DNA from: Verrucomicrobiota bacterium
GTDB lineage: Bacteria; Verrucomicrobiota; Verrucomicrobiia; Limisphaerales; VHDF01
Assembly: GCA_016871495.1 (NCBI GenBank)
Contig: VHDF01000026.1
Coordinates: 1-54,874, forward strand
Length of the DNA: 54,874 bases
Direction of reading: 5' to 3'
The notes under the pieces are model-generated. The model had not been told where the DNA came from. It searched no databases and saw only the letters and a program-made list of their open reading frames with translations. Position numbers and translations under genes: made by a program. Each line of letters begins with the position of its first letter. Within the stretch, counting starts at the first letter, position 1. Positions 1-8,665 of this stretch are shown here, in pieces.

Positions 1-388
1 GGAGGCTGCCTGAGTAGTGGCGGGCCAGGAGGAACATGCCCAGGCCGCCCCAGGCTTGATGGGCCAGACAGAACCAGCCCAGGCCGCGATCGGCGCCCAC
101 GAGGGCGACGAGCCAGGAGCCTGGGTAGAGGACCATGGTGTTCCATTGGGCCAGAAAGGGGACACCGCAGTTGCTGAGAGGATTCCAGAGCGGAAGCTGC
201 CCGGAGAGGAGGTGTTGTTCGAGATAACGGGCGAGGGGAAAGCCGAAGTAACCGAAATCGCGGAAGAAGAAAGTGGAAATGCCGAGCACGACCTCGGGAT
301 AGGAGGCGGCGATGAGGAGAACCAGGACGAGGCTGAAACGCAGGGCAGCATTGCCCAACCGCGCGGAGAAGAAGGTGAGTCCCGTCAT
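1..388 (-). CDS. YfhO-family membrane protein, N-terminal part (runs off the window)
   Basis: This is the first 129 codons of a gene read leftward out of the window. The start is the ATG at 388, with a GGAAAG-like stretch just upstream. A hydrophobic helix at about residues 18-36 is followed by aromatic residues, then by PLWNP at about residues 66-70 with NCGVPF and YPGSWL shortly after. That pattern is typical of YfhO-like (DUF6541/GT-C-like) multispanning proteins, where it marks a large extracytoplasmic loop. Family members are implicated in transferring sugars from lipid carriers, but the substrate cannot be told here. It is divergent from the secreted LVIVD-repeat gene. The family call is from pattern recognition of the N-terminus only. 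Confidence 0.7.
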   Translation of the reverse strand, partial: MTGLTFFSARLGNAALRFSLVLVLLIAASYPEVVLGISTFFFRDFGYFGFPLARYLEQHLLSGQLPLWNPLSNCGVPFLAQWNTMVLYPGSWLVALVGADRGLGWFCLAHQAWGGLGMFLLARHYSGSL

Positions 389-697
389 TTCGCTTTCCGA
401 GTCGTCGCAGTGGGAATGGCCGCAATGTTTACTTCCAGCGAGTTCGCACGACAGTTCCGGTCAGACCAGGAGCGTCATGGCGTTTCGCTTCCGGCCGAAT
501 CCGCGAGCATTCGATCCTCACGGAAAATGCTTGTCCGGTTTGGGCTGCGGTGTCCATAGATAGAGTGGTGGTTGTTTGAGTACGGTCGCTGGGTGGCACC
601 GCCCGGGCAGCCTGGGCTTGGTTGACCCGGGCGGTGCGGGGAGCGCGACTGGAGACTTTCCAAACGACGCGTTTTCGGTAGATTGACCGAGTTGAAT
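389..697. other. Divergent intergenic region with one hairpin
   Basis: This 309-base gap separates two divergent genes and should hold both promoters. No gene is supported here. I could not assign convincing -35/-10 boxes. Its only clear structure is the inverted repeat at 596-637. Confidence 0.5.
596..637. repeat. Perfect 12-bp inverted repeat (hairpin)
   Basis: The arms GCACCGCCCGGG (596-607) and CCCGGGCGGTGC (626-637) are exact reverse complements around an 18-base loop. The element lies about 60 bases before the start of the LVIVD-repeat gene, in a divergent region, so it is not a terminator for either neighbour. It could form in the 5' leader of the rightward transcript. Its function is unknown. 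Confidence 0.6.
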
Positions 698-3600
698 ATG
701 AAGCTGTTACGTTTGTTGATCATCCTGGCGGTGGGTCTACTTGGGGGTGTACTGGGATGGTCGGCTGGGTCCGTTGCGACCGGACTGCCGTCGATCTTGG
801 ATATCGAGGTGGTGGGGAAAGAGGTCGTCGTGCGGGTGGAAGTGCCCGCCGGGGTCAAGCGTGTGACCATTGAGGGCCGGACGCGCGCGGAAGGAGGGGC
901 ATGGCAGCCGAAGGCGGTGGTACGCACGGAACATTCATCGGTTGTCAATGTGGTTCAACTGAAGTTCCCATTATCGGAGTCGGTGGAGCTATTGCGGGCC
1001 AGGGTGGACACTGAAGAAATAGTGCCGGCATCGTGGCAGCGGGGAACCAATCAATTTGGGGGTCCGTCGAGTTCAGCTCCGATGACGGGGGTGGTTCCCG
1101 GAATGGCGGAGGATGCCCTTGGGGCGCCGAAGGCCAATCGCACGACAGGGGGAGACAAATCGGCAAGGGCGGTTGTGGAGTCGGATATCTGGCAGGTGCG
1201 GGGGGATCGGGTTTATTTTTTCAATCAGTATCGGGGACTGCAGATTATTGATGTGGCAGATCCGGATCAACCCAAGCTGGAGGGGACCCTATCCATGGCC
1301 ATGGCGGGCGAGCAGATGTATGTATTGGAGGGGGGGCCGGTGGTCTTACTGGCGAGAGAGAATTGTCATCAGGCTTCATGGGATCAGGTGGGGAGTGCTG
1401 CGGTGGTGGTCAAGACTCTGGGCCAGCCTGAAGTATTGGCTTCTGTGCCTTTGGAAGGAAGCATTGTGGAATCACGCATGGTGGGGTCGGTGTTGTATGT
1501 CGCCTCGCAGCGGTATCGCGAGATCCGCAAGCCGGTGCCGGTGCCTCCTGGTTCGACGCTGGAGAGTCCCAGTCACTGGGAATGGGGCACTCAGCTCGTC
1601 TCCGTAGATCTTGCTGATCCCTTGAATCCGAGGAAGCGTTCTGAGTTTTGGACGCCGGGTTATCAGACGGTGGTCTACGCCACGGACCGATTCTTTCTCT
1701 TGAGCAACATGGATCCTCGAGCCAGTTGGCGTTCGGTGATCCAGGTGGTGGATATTTCGAACCCGGATGGGACGATGAAGACATGGTCGGAGATTCGTCC
1801 TTTGGGTCAGTTGTTGGACAAGTTCAAATTGCACATTGACGGGGACGTGCTGGCTCTGGTGGTGGAGCGATGGGATAGCGAGTTGAGGAATACCGCAGGA
1901 GGGTGGGGCCGGCTGGCGACGCGAGTGGAGACATACTCGATTGCGGATCCGGCTCAACCTGTGAAACTCGGTCATTTGGAAACTGGATTTGGGGAGCGGC
2001 TGTTCGCGACGCGCTTCGATGGCAAGCGGCTTTACGCCGTGACTTTCCTGCGGATCGATCCTTTGTGGGTGATCGACTTGACGAATCCCGCCAAGCCGGT
2101 GATTCATGGGGAACTGGAGATTCCGGGATGGTCGAGTTACATCCACCCGATGGGGGATCGTTTGGTCTCGGTGGGGGTGGAGACGAATCGTGTTGCAGTG
2201 TCGTTGTTCGACGTGGCGGATCCCGCGAAGCCCTCGATGTTGAGCCGGGTGAGGTTGGGGGAGAACTACTCCTGGAGCGAGGCGAATCACGACGAGAAGG
2301 CCTTCAGTGTGTTTGAGGACGAGGGCTTGATCATGCTGCCTTACCAGGGGAATACGTCCAACGGCTACGCTTCCCGAGTGCAATTGATCGATCTTTCGAG
2401 AACGGCACTCGTGCAGCGAGGCGTGATCGAACACACCTTTCAGCCCCGGCGCACCCAGTTGAGAAACGGGCGCGTCTTGTCGATTTCGGGCGAGGCCCTG
2501 TTGGTGGTGGACGCGGCGAATCGAGATGTGCCCAAGGTAACGGCTCGATTGGAGCTGGCGTGGCCGGCGGATCGGATTTTCAAAATCGGCAGCCACTTGC
2601 TGTCGGTTGCCGACGGTGGATCCTGGCTGGGGGCAAGCGTGCCCGGGGTTCGGGTGAGCACGACCTCAGCGAAGGATCAAACTTTGGCCAAGCTCGACTT
2701 GGACGCGGCCTTGGGTTCGATCCTTGGCGCGAGCCTTTCCGGTCCGCGGCTGGTCTTGTTGCAGGGTGTTTCCTCGGAGGTGAAGTGGAAACCCACTCCC
2801 GAAGGTCCCTGGGTACCGGAGTCCACCAACGCGGCGAGTCTGACCATGACGGTTGTCGATGTCAGTGCTTTGCCGTTGGTCAAAGTTCTTGGGTCCACCA
2901 CCCGCACCGAGCGTGGGGAAGAATATTGGGGAACATTCGAAGCCCACTGGCTGGAGAACGGGACGCTGGTTTGGAGTGATCGATCCTATCCGTATTGGGC
3001 GTGGGCCAGGCTTGCCGTGGTGGATGCTGCTTTCATCGGCAGGGGAGGGCCTTGGTGGGGTGGCGGAGGCGGTTCAAGGCTGATCGCGAGTCAGATCAAT
3101 GGGGCGGGTTTGCCCCAATGGGTGAGCATGACTCGCGTCAACGAAACCCAATCCTGGTGGAATTACAGCCAGGCCTTCGCATCCGGGACCAAAGTTTACC
3201 TCAGCCATCAGTCTTCCGAATTTGTGCCCAATGTTTTGCCCAAAGGACAGGAGATGCCGAAGCCTGTGATGACGCTGGACGAACGAGGCAACGAGGTTTT
3301 GATCACGCCACCCATGGGAACCTGGATCACCCGGTATTTTCTGGACGTGGTTGATTTTGCGGATCCCGCTATTCCGACCGTGCGAAAGCCCGTGAACATA
3401 CCCGGGGAGTTGCGCGGACTCTCGCATCAGGGGGAAGTGATCTACACGGCGGCTCCGGTATGGGATCCGGTGACCTTGACCACGGACTGGAAGGAATACA
3501 TTCAGGCGAGTGCCTACGACGGTGTGTCGGCACGTTTGATTGACGCGGTTCCCCTTCCGGAATCCTGGCCCCGCGAGTCGCGCGTTCAGGAAGGTCGAGT

Positions 3601-3934
3601 TTTGATCTCGAAGCCGGGAGACAAAGCAAGCTCCGCCAAGATTGAAGTTTGGAAGCTTGGTGGCGCCGGGAAATTCGAACTTCGATCGGTCGCGAATCTC
3701 AGCGGCAACGCTGACGGGTTGGCGTTGGGATCCGATTGGATCGGGGTTTTGCAAGGAGGAGGCAAGCTGGAGTTCTTCCGGTGGCAGCCTGCCGACGCAC
3801 TGGTCAAAGTCGGCACCGGTATCTTTTCGTCCTGCACGTGGCTGGACATGACGAAATTGGCCGGATCTCCCGAGGAAGGATTTTGGGTGCCGAATGGCGC
3901 ATACGGCATCGGCACAATTGCCGTCAAACCTTGA
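698..3934 (+). CDS. Large secreted LVIVD-repeat (beta-propeller-like) protein
   Basis: The start is the ATG at 698, which gives a 1078-residue protein with a Sec-type signal peptide (MKLLRLLIILAVGLLGG). A TTG at 683 would only add five residues. The mature part carries repeated strand motifs of the form V-D-[ILV]-[AS]-[DN]-P, for example IIDVADPDQP, VSVDLADPLNP, VVDISNPDG, YSIADPAQP, VIDLTNPAKP, LFDVADPAKP and VVDFADPAIP. This is the LVIVD repeat pattern seen in secreted proteins predicted to fold as beta-propellers. No catalytic motif was recognised. It probably acts in the periplasm or outside the cell, in binding or adhesion. It converges on rhamnulokinase at its 3' end. Confidence 0.7.
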   Translation: MKLLRLLIILAVGLLGGVLGWSAGSVATGLPSILDIEVVGKEVVVRVEVPAGVKRVTIEGRTRAEGGAWQPKAVVRTEHSSVVNVVQLKFPLSESVELLRARVDTEEIVPASWQRGTNQFGGPSSSAPMTGVVPGMAEDALGAPKANRTTGGDKSARAVVESDIWQVRGDRVYFFNQYRGLQIIDVADPDQPKLEGTLSMAMAGEQMYVLEGGPVVLLARENCHQASWDQVGSAAVVVKTLGQPEVLASVPLEGSIVESRMVGSVLYVASQRYREIRKPVPVPPGSTLESPSHWEWGTQLVSVDLADPLNPRKRSEFWTPGYQTVVYATDRFFLLSNMDPRASWRSVIQVVDISNPDGTMKTWSEIRPLGQLLDKFKLHIDGDVLALVVERWDSELRNTAGGWGRLATRVETYSIADPAQPVKLGHLETGFGERLFATRFDGKRLYAVTFLRIDPLWVIDLTNPAKPVIHGELEIPGWSSYIHPMGDRLVSVGVETNRVAVSLFDVADPAKPSMLSRVRLGENYSWSEANHDEKAFSVFEDEGLIMLPYQGNTSNGYASRVQLIDLSRTALVQRGVIEHTFQPRRTQLRNGRVLSISGEALLVVDAANRDVPKVTARLELAWPADRIFKIGSHLLSVADGGSWLGASVPGVRVSTTSAKDQTLAKLDLDAALGSILGASLSGPRLVLLQGVSSEVKWKPTPEGPWVPESTNAASLTMTVVDVSALPLVKVLGSTTRTERGEEYWGTFEAHWLENGTLVWSDRSYPYWAWARLAVVDAAFIGRGGPWWGGGGGSRLIASQINGAGLPQWVSMTRVNETQSWWNYSQAFASGTKVYLSHQSSEFVPNVLPKGQEMPKPVMTLDERGNEVLITPPMGTWITRYFLDVVDFADPAIPTVRKPVNIPGELRGLSHQGEVIYTAAPVWDPVTLTTDWKEYIQASAYDGVSARLIDAVPLPESWPRESRVQEGRVLISKPGDKASSAKIEVWKLGGAGKFELRSVANLSGNADGLALGSDWIGVLQGGGKLEFFRWQPADALVKVGTGIFSSCTWLDMTKLAGSPEEGFWVPNGAYGIGTIAVKP

Positions 3935-3970
3935 GGGTCGAGTGAAGGGAGAAGGAACCTTGCGAGCATA

Positions 3971-3987
3971 CGGCGGTCATACCGCCG
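3971..3987. terminator. Hairpin between convergent genes
   Basis: The arms CGGCGGT (3971-3977) and ACCGCCG (3981-3987) flank a 3-base loop that contains part of the rhaB stop codon. No T run follows on either strand, so Rho-independent termination is only possible. It lies between the convergent ends of the LVIVD gene and rhaB. Confidence 0.4.
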
Positions 3988-5449
3988 AATGTCGGAGGAG
4001 GCTCTGGAAGGTGAGAAAGGCCTGATCCCACGCCTGCGCGTTGCCCGGGGAAAATTCCCGCAAGGGCGATGATCGTCGCACCACATCACGCGCTGCTTCC
4101 AAAGAGGGAAGGTGTCCAAGAGCGATGGCCTGGACCAGCACGTTGCCCATGGCGGTGGCTTCCACGGGACCGGCGAGGACTGGGCACTGCAGGGCATCCG
4201 ATGTGAATTGATTGAGCAGGTGGTTGCGGCTGCCGCCGCCGACGATGTGCAAATGCTCGACAGGTTCGCCCGTGAGTTGTTGGAGCTGGTCACGGGTGTG
4301 GCGATAAAGCAGGGCCAGACTTTCGAAGGCGCACCGCGCGAAGGCTCCCGGGGAATCCGGCACCGGCTGCGAGGTCTCCATGCAATAGGCGGCTATGGCG
4401 GACGGCATGTCCGCCGGAGCGAGGAACCTTGGATCCGACGGAACCATGAGAGAACGGAAAGGGGTTGCTTGGCTGGCCAGGCGTGAGAGCGAGTCGTAAT
4501 CAAACCTCATCCCTTGGCGTTCCCAGGAACGGCGGCATTCTTGGATGATCCACAGTCCGCTGATGTTTTTCAGGAGGCGGATGGCACCGCCAAAGCCGAT
4601 TTCGTTGGTAAAATTCAAGTCCCGGCACGTGGCGGTGACGACGGGTGCCGGCCGCTCCAATCCCATGAGCGACCAAGTTCCGGAACTCAAATAGGCCCAT
4701 CCTTTTCCCTGAGCGGGCACCGCGGCGACAGCCGCTCCGGTGTCATGGGAGCACGAGGCCACGACCCGGGCTTCCGCCAGCCCCGGCAGTTTGGATAACG
4801 CGCTGACGACGGGGCCGAGCACGGTGCCTGGTGGAACGATTTCTCCGAGCTGGTCTTCACGAACACCGGCGGTTTGAAGCATCGCCGACGACCAACGGCG
4901 GGCGACGGGATTGTAAAGTTGAAAGGTGCTGGCGAGGGAGAGTTCGGTTTTGGCAATGCCTGACGCAAGGAAGTTGAAAAAGTCGCCAATTCCCAAAATT
5001 CGAGCGGCTTGCTGCAGCCGGGAAGAGTCTTCGGCCGCCAGCTGGAACAACGTGTTTAAGGGCATGAACTGCAACCCCGTTTCATCGAACACCGTTGACC
5101 AATCGGTTTTGGCGAACACCCGTCGAACCCCCTCGGCGGTGCGGGAATCGCGGTAATGAAACGTCGGACTGAGGAGCTGCCCGTCCTTGTCCAGCAGAAC
5201 ATAATCCACGCCCCAAGAGTCGGTGCTCAACGAACTGAAGGTGTGGCCGGTTGAACTGGCCGCGCGAAGACCGGCTCGAAACCCGTCCACCAAAGCGGGA
5301 ATGTTCCAGTGGAGGGAGTTGGAGGAGGAGATCGGGGTATTGGGAAGGCGGTGCAGTTCCCGGAGCTCGATTTTGCCTTGATCCAAGGTTCCGGACATCA
5401 AGCGTCCGCTCTCGGCGCCCAGGTCGCAGGCGAGGTAGTGGGTGGACAT
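3977..5449 (-). CDS. rhaB: Rhamnulokinase (FGGY carbohydrate kinase)
   Basis: This 490-residue protein is predicted to phosphorylate L-rhamnulose at O-1 in cytoplasmic rhamnose catabolism. It has the N-terminal phosphate-binding loop DLGAESGR, then ELHRLPN, DSWGVDYVLLD and YRDSRT, which are typical of rhamnulokinases. The adenosine-binding GGGSRNHLLNQF lies near residue 400, and the length is normal for the family. I chose the ATG at 5449 over the upstream TTG because it sits two bases after the stop codon of the TPR gene, which implies translational coupling. No rhamnose isomerase or aldolase is in the window. Another FGGY substrate such as fuculose is possible but less likely. Confidence 0.85.
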   Translation of the reverse strand: MSTHYLACDLGAESGRLMSGTLDQGKIELRELHRLPNTPISSSNSLHWNIPALVDGFRAGLRAASSTGHTFSSLSTDSWGVDYVLLDKDGQLLSPTFHYRDSRTAEGVRRVFAKTDWSTVFDETGLQFMPLNTLFQLAAEDSSRLQQAARILGIGDFFNFLASGIAKTELSLASTFQLYNPVARRWSSAMLQTAGVREDQLGEIVPPGTVLGPVVSALSKLPGLAEARVVASCSHDTGAAVAAVPAQGKGWAYLSSGTWSLMGLERPAPVVTATCRDLNFTNEIGFGGAIRLLKNISGLWIIQECRRSWERQGMRFDYDSLSRLASQATPFRSLMVPSDPRFLAPADMPSAIAAYCMETSQPVPDSPGAFARCAFESLALLYRHTRDQLQQLTGEPVEHLHIVGGGSRNHLLNQFTSDALQCPVLAGPVEATAMGNVLVQAIALGHLPSLEAARDVVRRSSPLREFSPGNAQAWDQAFLTFQSLLRHSAV

Positions 5450-5451
5450 GG

Positions 5452-7563
5452 TCAAGGGTGCTGAGCCAGCCAATGCCGAAGCGCGGGCGCCTGGGGATGG
5501 TTGGGTTCTAATTCGAGCACTCTCGCGTACTGGGTTCGCGCGAGATCGGGTCGCCGCATCGTCTGGGCATAAACGTTGCCGAGGGCGAAAGGAATGCGGC
5601 TTTCGCGCGGATGATCTCGGGCGAGGCGGGAGAATTCGGCGGCGGCATCCTCCGGAAAACTGGCCTTTTGGAGTGCCAAGGCAAAGTTGAAGCGGCCTGA
5701 AAGCGAATCAGGCTGGATGGCGAGCGCTCGTTCGTAGGCTTCGAGGGAAGGGAGGGAATGGCCCAATCGTCCCTGCGCAATGGCAAGGTTGAACCAGGCG
5801 TCAAAAAAAGCAGGGTCGGCTTGTGCTGAAGCTTGATAATGCGAAATGGCTTCGCTCAATCGGCCTTGTTCCTGCGCAGAGGCGCCGAGCGTAAATTCGG
5901 TGCGTGCCGCCTCGCGATTTCCGGAGCCCGGCGCAGGGGGTTTTCGATAGGTGTAGCGTGGAAAACTGGGAGCGGGAGGTGGACTGGGTTGAGGGGTGGC
6001 AGGGGCCGGGGTGGTCGGTGTGGGCTGTGGTTCGACTGCCGGGCGCGGGTTGGTCACGCGCGACAAAGTGGGTTTCTTGTCGGGTGCCGTCGGACTGGTG
6101 GAGGCAGGCGATGGCGCTTTGCGTGGTTCGGGATCCTTGTCGAGCGGCGTGGGGGGCTTTTCGGATTTCTTGAACCAACTCTGCGGATTGAGCCTGGAGA
6201 GAAGGCCTGGGCGATCGAGGGGTTGGGTGGACTGAATCTCCCCGCCGGGTTCAGAGCGAGCGTCTGTGTTGGGAGCGAGATTCGGCGTCTGGGGGGCGCG
6301 AGCGGTTTCGATGATGGGGGCGGTTGCCGGCTTGGGTTCTTCCTCTCCCGCCGGGACGACAACCACGGGCAGAGGGGCTGCAATCGGGGCGGAAGTGGCT
6401 GGTGCGGCGGGGGTCGGTGCTTTATCCGCGATCGCAGTTGGGGTGGCGACGAGGGGTGCAGGTGGCTTCTCGGCCGATGGGGTGGCGTTGGCAGGGGGGG
6501 GATTGCTGAGCTGCCGGGGCGGCGGGATGGGCGGCGGCAGGATTGCATTCGAAGGGGCGGGTGAGGAGGCCACTTGGACAGCGGTCGTGGTTCCAGATGT
6601 GATCGAGTTCGTGGGCGCGGATTTGACAACCTGGATTGGGGTATTCGATGTCACTGCAATCCGTGGCGGGACGTGGGTCTCCGGCTGGAGTTGCTGAAGC
6701 AATTGGCGAATCGAAGCCGCGTGCGGAGCTTCTGGATTCGAGCCCAGGAACTCGCGATATTTCTGAACGCCGAAGGCCCGGTAATTCAGAAACTGGATGG
6801 CCACCGTGGCCATGTTCAGCACGGCGGGTGGGTAACCGGGGCGGGCTTGGGTGGCGGCGTGGAACTGCGAATACGCTTCGCGATACTTCCGGCGCTGGAC
6901 TTGGATGAGTCCCAAAGCATTGAGCGCTTCCGGCGATTTGGGGGTTGACCGCAAGTGAGCCTGCAAGGCGCGTTCCGCCGCGTCCCACTGTCGCAACCGG
7001 AGATGGCACAAACCCAATTGCAGCCAGGATTCGGCGGCGTCGGGTTTATGAATCAAGTATCGGGTCAGCGAATCAATGGCGGCAGGAATCTCACCGTGTT
7101 CCAGGAAGAGCTGCGAGAGATTGTGGTGGACCACTTCGAGGTTGCGATTGCGCTCCAGCGCCTTGGCATACGCTTGAACGGCCTTCTCTTTTTGACCCGA
7201 GTAATGGTAAGCCAGCCCCAGATGGTTCCAGGCTTGCGCTTGTTCCGGGATATCCCTGGTGGCGCGTTCCAACATCGCGGCAGCGTCAACATACTTGCCC
7301 TGTGCGATCAGCTTCTCTCCCTGCATCAAAGCTTTGGGTCCGCTCGGCGCGCAACCGCAACCGAGCGCCGCCAGGAAAAAAGCGGTCCAAAGCGACTTGT
7401 AGCCATGACGCCTTTGAGCAGAAAGCTCACGCCCATCGATGCCACGAGGGGCTTGCGCGCAGGGGACGGAAGGAGCGCTCCCCGAAATCGAGGATTGAAG
7501 AGTCCCCGTGTCGGGGTTGAGCCCCCGTTTTTTGGTGTTCAGCACTGGGCTGGGTGGTAACAT
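5452..7563 (-). CDS. TPR-repeat protein with long Pro/Ala-rich linker, probably envelope-anchored
   Basis: This protein is about 703 residues long. After an unusual 55-residue polar leader comes a hydrophobic segment ending LAALGCGC (residues 64-71), which could be a lipoprotein signal with an atypical lipobox. Tetratricopeptide repeats follow at about residues 78-290 (for example AWNHLGLAYHYSGQKEKAVQAYAKAL). A low-complexity Pro/Ala/Thr linker spans about 300-540, and a second TPR block spans 555-700. It is probably a scaffold for protein-protein contacts. No other in-frame ATG lies before the hydrophobic segment, so the ATG at 7563 is kept, though it is only 39 bases from the divergent DUF362 gene. 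It is coupled to rhaB downstream. Confidence 0.65.
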   Translation of the reverse strand: MLPPSPVLNTKKRGLNPDTGTLQSSISGSAPSVPCAQAPRGIDGRELSAQRRHGYKSLWTAFFLAALGCGCAPSGPKALMQGEKLIAQGKYVDAAAMLERATRDIPEQAQAWNHLGLAYHYSGQKEKAVQAYAKALERNRNLEVVHHNLSQLFLEHGEIPAAIDSLTRYLIHKPDAAESWLQLGLCHLRLRQWDAAERALQAHLRSTPKSPEALNALGLIQVQRRKYREAYSQFHAATQARPGYPPAVLNMATVAIQFLNYRAFGVQKYREFLGSNPEAPHAASIRQLLQQLQPETHVPPRIAVTSNTPIQVVKSAPTNSITSGTTTAVQVASSPAPSNAILPPPIPPPRQLSNPPPANATPSAEKPPAPLVATPTAIADKAPTPAAPATSAPIAAPLPVVVVPAGEEEPKPATAPIIETARAPQTPNLAPNTDARSEPGGEIQSTQPLDRPGLLSRLNPQSWFKKSEKPPTPLDKDPEPRKAPSPASTSPTAPDKKPTLSRVTNPRPAVEPQPTPTTPAPATPQPSPPPAPSFPRYTYRKPPAPGSGNREAARTEFTLGASAQEQGRLSEAISHYQASAQADPAFFDAWFNLAIAQGRLGHSLPSLEAYERALAIQPDSLSGRFNFALALQKASFPEDAAAEFSRLARDHPRESRIPFALGNVYAQTMRRPDLARTQYARVLELEPNHPQAPALRHWLAQHP

Positions 7564-7602
7564 CCGCCGCCCGATGAGTCAAGAAACGCCCTGTTTTTAC
7601 GA

Positions 7603-8640
7603 GTGAATTGGTTTATGCCAGGATTGGTGTCACTGCTTCTCAGCAGCGTGTGCGCGGGACTGCTGGCGCAGGCCGGCTCGGGAGGAGTTCCCCTTCCGGC
7701 GAAGGCTCGTGTTTACGTGGCCAAGGATCTCGAGGCGGTCTCGGCCTTCGAGCCATCCTCGGAGCGTGTCATCGACATGTGCCGCAAGGGGATCATCGCA
7801 TTCACGGGCAAACCTTCCGTGGCCCAGGCCTGGCAAACCCTCGTGCAACCTTCGGACCGGATTGGGATCAAGGTTTATGCTTCGCCCGGCCGGCTCAGCG
7901 GAACCCGTGCGGTCGTGGTATCCGCCGTGATCCAGGGTTTGATCGAGGCGGGGGTGCCCCCCCATCATATCATCGTATGGGACCGCCATCTGTCTGATCT
8001 GCGGCGGTCAGGTTACGGGGAGCTTGCTGAGAAGTGGGGTGTTCTCCTGGCGGGAAGTGCCGATGCCGGATTTGACGAGGCGGCCTTTTATGAAGCGGCG
8101 GTCTTGGGACGGTTGATTTGGGGCGATCTCCAATTCCGAGGGGAAGGTGAGAAGGTCAGCCGCCGCTCCCATATCTCACGGTTGCTCACGCGGGATATCA
8201 CCAAGATCATCAACATTCATCCGTTGTTCAATCACAACGCCGTGGGTGTGTATGGCCACCTTTACGGGCTGGCCATGGGCGGCGTGGATAATCAACTTCG
8301 CTTCGAGAACAGTCCGGCCCTCCTGGCGGAAGCGGTGCCGGAGATCTATGCGCAGAAGGAATTCTCCGATCGTGTCGTGCTGAACATTACGGACGCGTTG
8401 CTTTGCCAGTACGAGGGTGAGCAGCGTTCCTTGCTGCACTACACCGCGGTGACTCAGGAATTGAGGTTTTCCTCCGACCCGGTCGCCCTGGACGCTTTGT
8501 CGATTCATGACATCGATCAATTTCGGCCCGGGCGGAAACAGAGCGAGAAGAAGGCGGTGCGCCAGCTTCTGGAAAACGCTTCCCTCCTGGAATTGGGCCA
8601 TTCGGAGCTCGCTCGCATTGAGCTCATCGAGTTACCATGA
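7603..8640 (+). CDS. DUF362-domain exported protein
   Basis: This 345-residue protein starts with GTG at 7603, or equally well with ATG at 7615, since both precede the same signal peptide (PGLVSLLLSSVCAGLLAQA). The body matches the DUF362 pattern: RVIDMCRKGI, an IGIKVYASPG strand, an IEAGVPPHHIIVWDR segment, NIHPLFNHNAVGVYGHLYGLAMG and a final DPVALDALS. DUF362 proteins are often linked to iron-sulfur proteins, but this one lacks a Cys-rich ferredoxin part. The biochemical function is not known. It is followed after 25 bases by a Tat-exported protein and is probably co-transcribed with it. Confidence 0.75.
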   Translation: MNWFMPGLVSLLLSSVCAGLLAQAGSGGVPLPAKARVYVAKDLEAVSAFEPSSERVIDMCRKGIIAFTGKPSVAQAWQTLVQPSDRIGIKVYASPGRLSGTRAVVVSAVIQGLIEAGVPPHHIIVWDRHLSDLRRSGYGELAEKWGVLLAGSADAGFDEAAFYEAAVLGRLIWGDLQFRGEGEKVSRRSHISRLLTRDITKIINIHPLFNHNAVGVYGHLYGLAMGGVDNQLRFENSPALLAEAVPEIYAQKEFSDRVVLNITDALLCQYEGEQRSLLHYTAVTQELRFSSDPVALDALSIHDIDQFRPGRKQSEKKAVRQLLENASLLELGHSELARIELIELP

Positions 8641-8665
8641 CGCAGAAAGCCACCGCGAAACTCCT

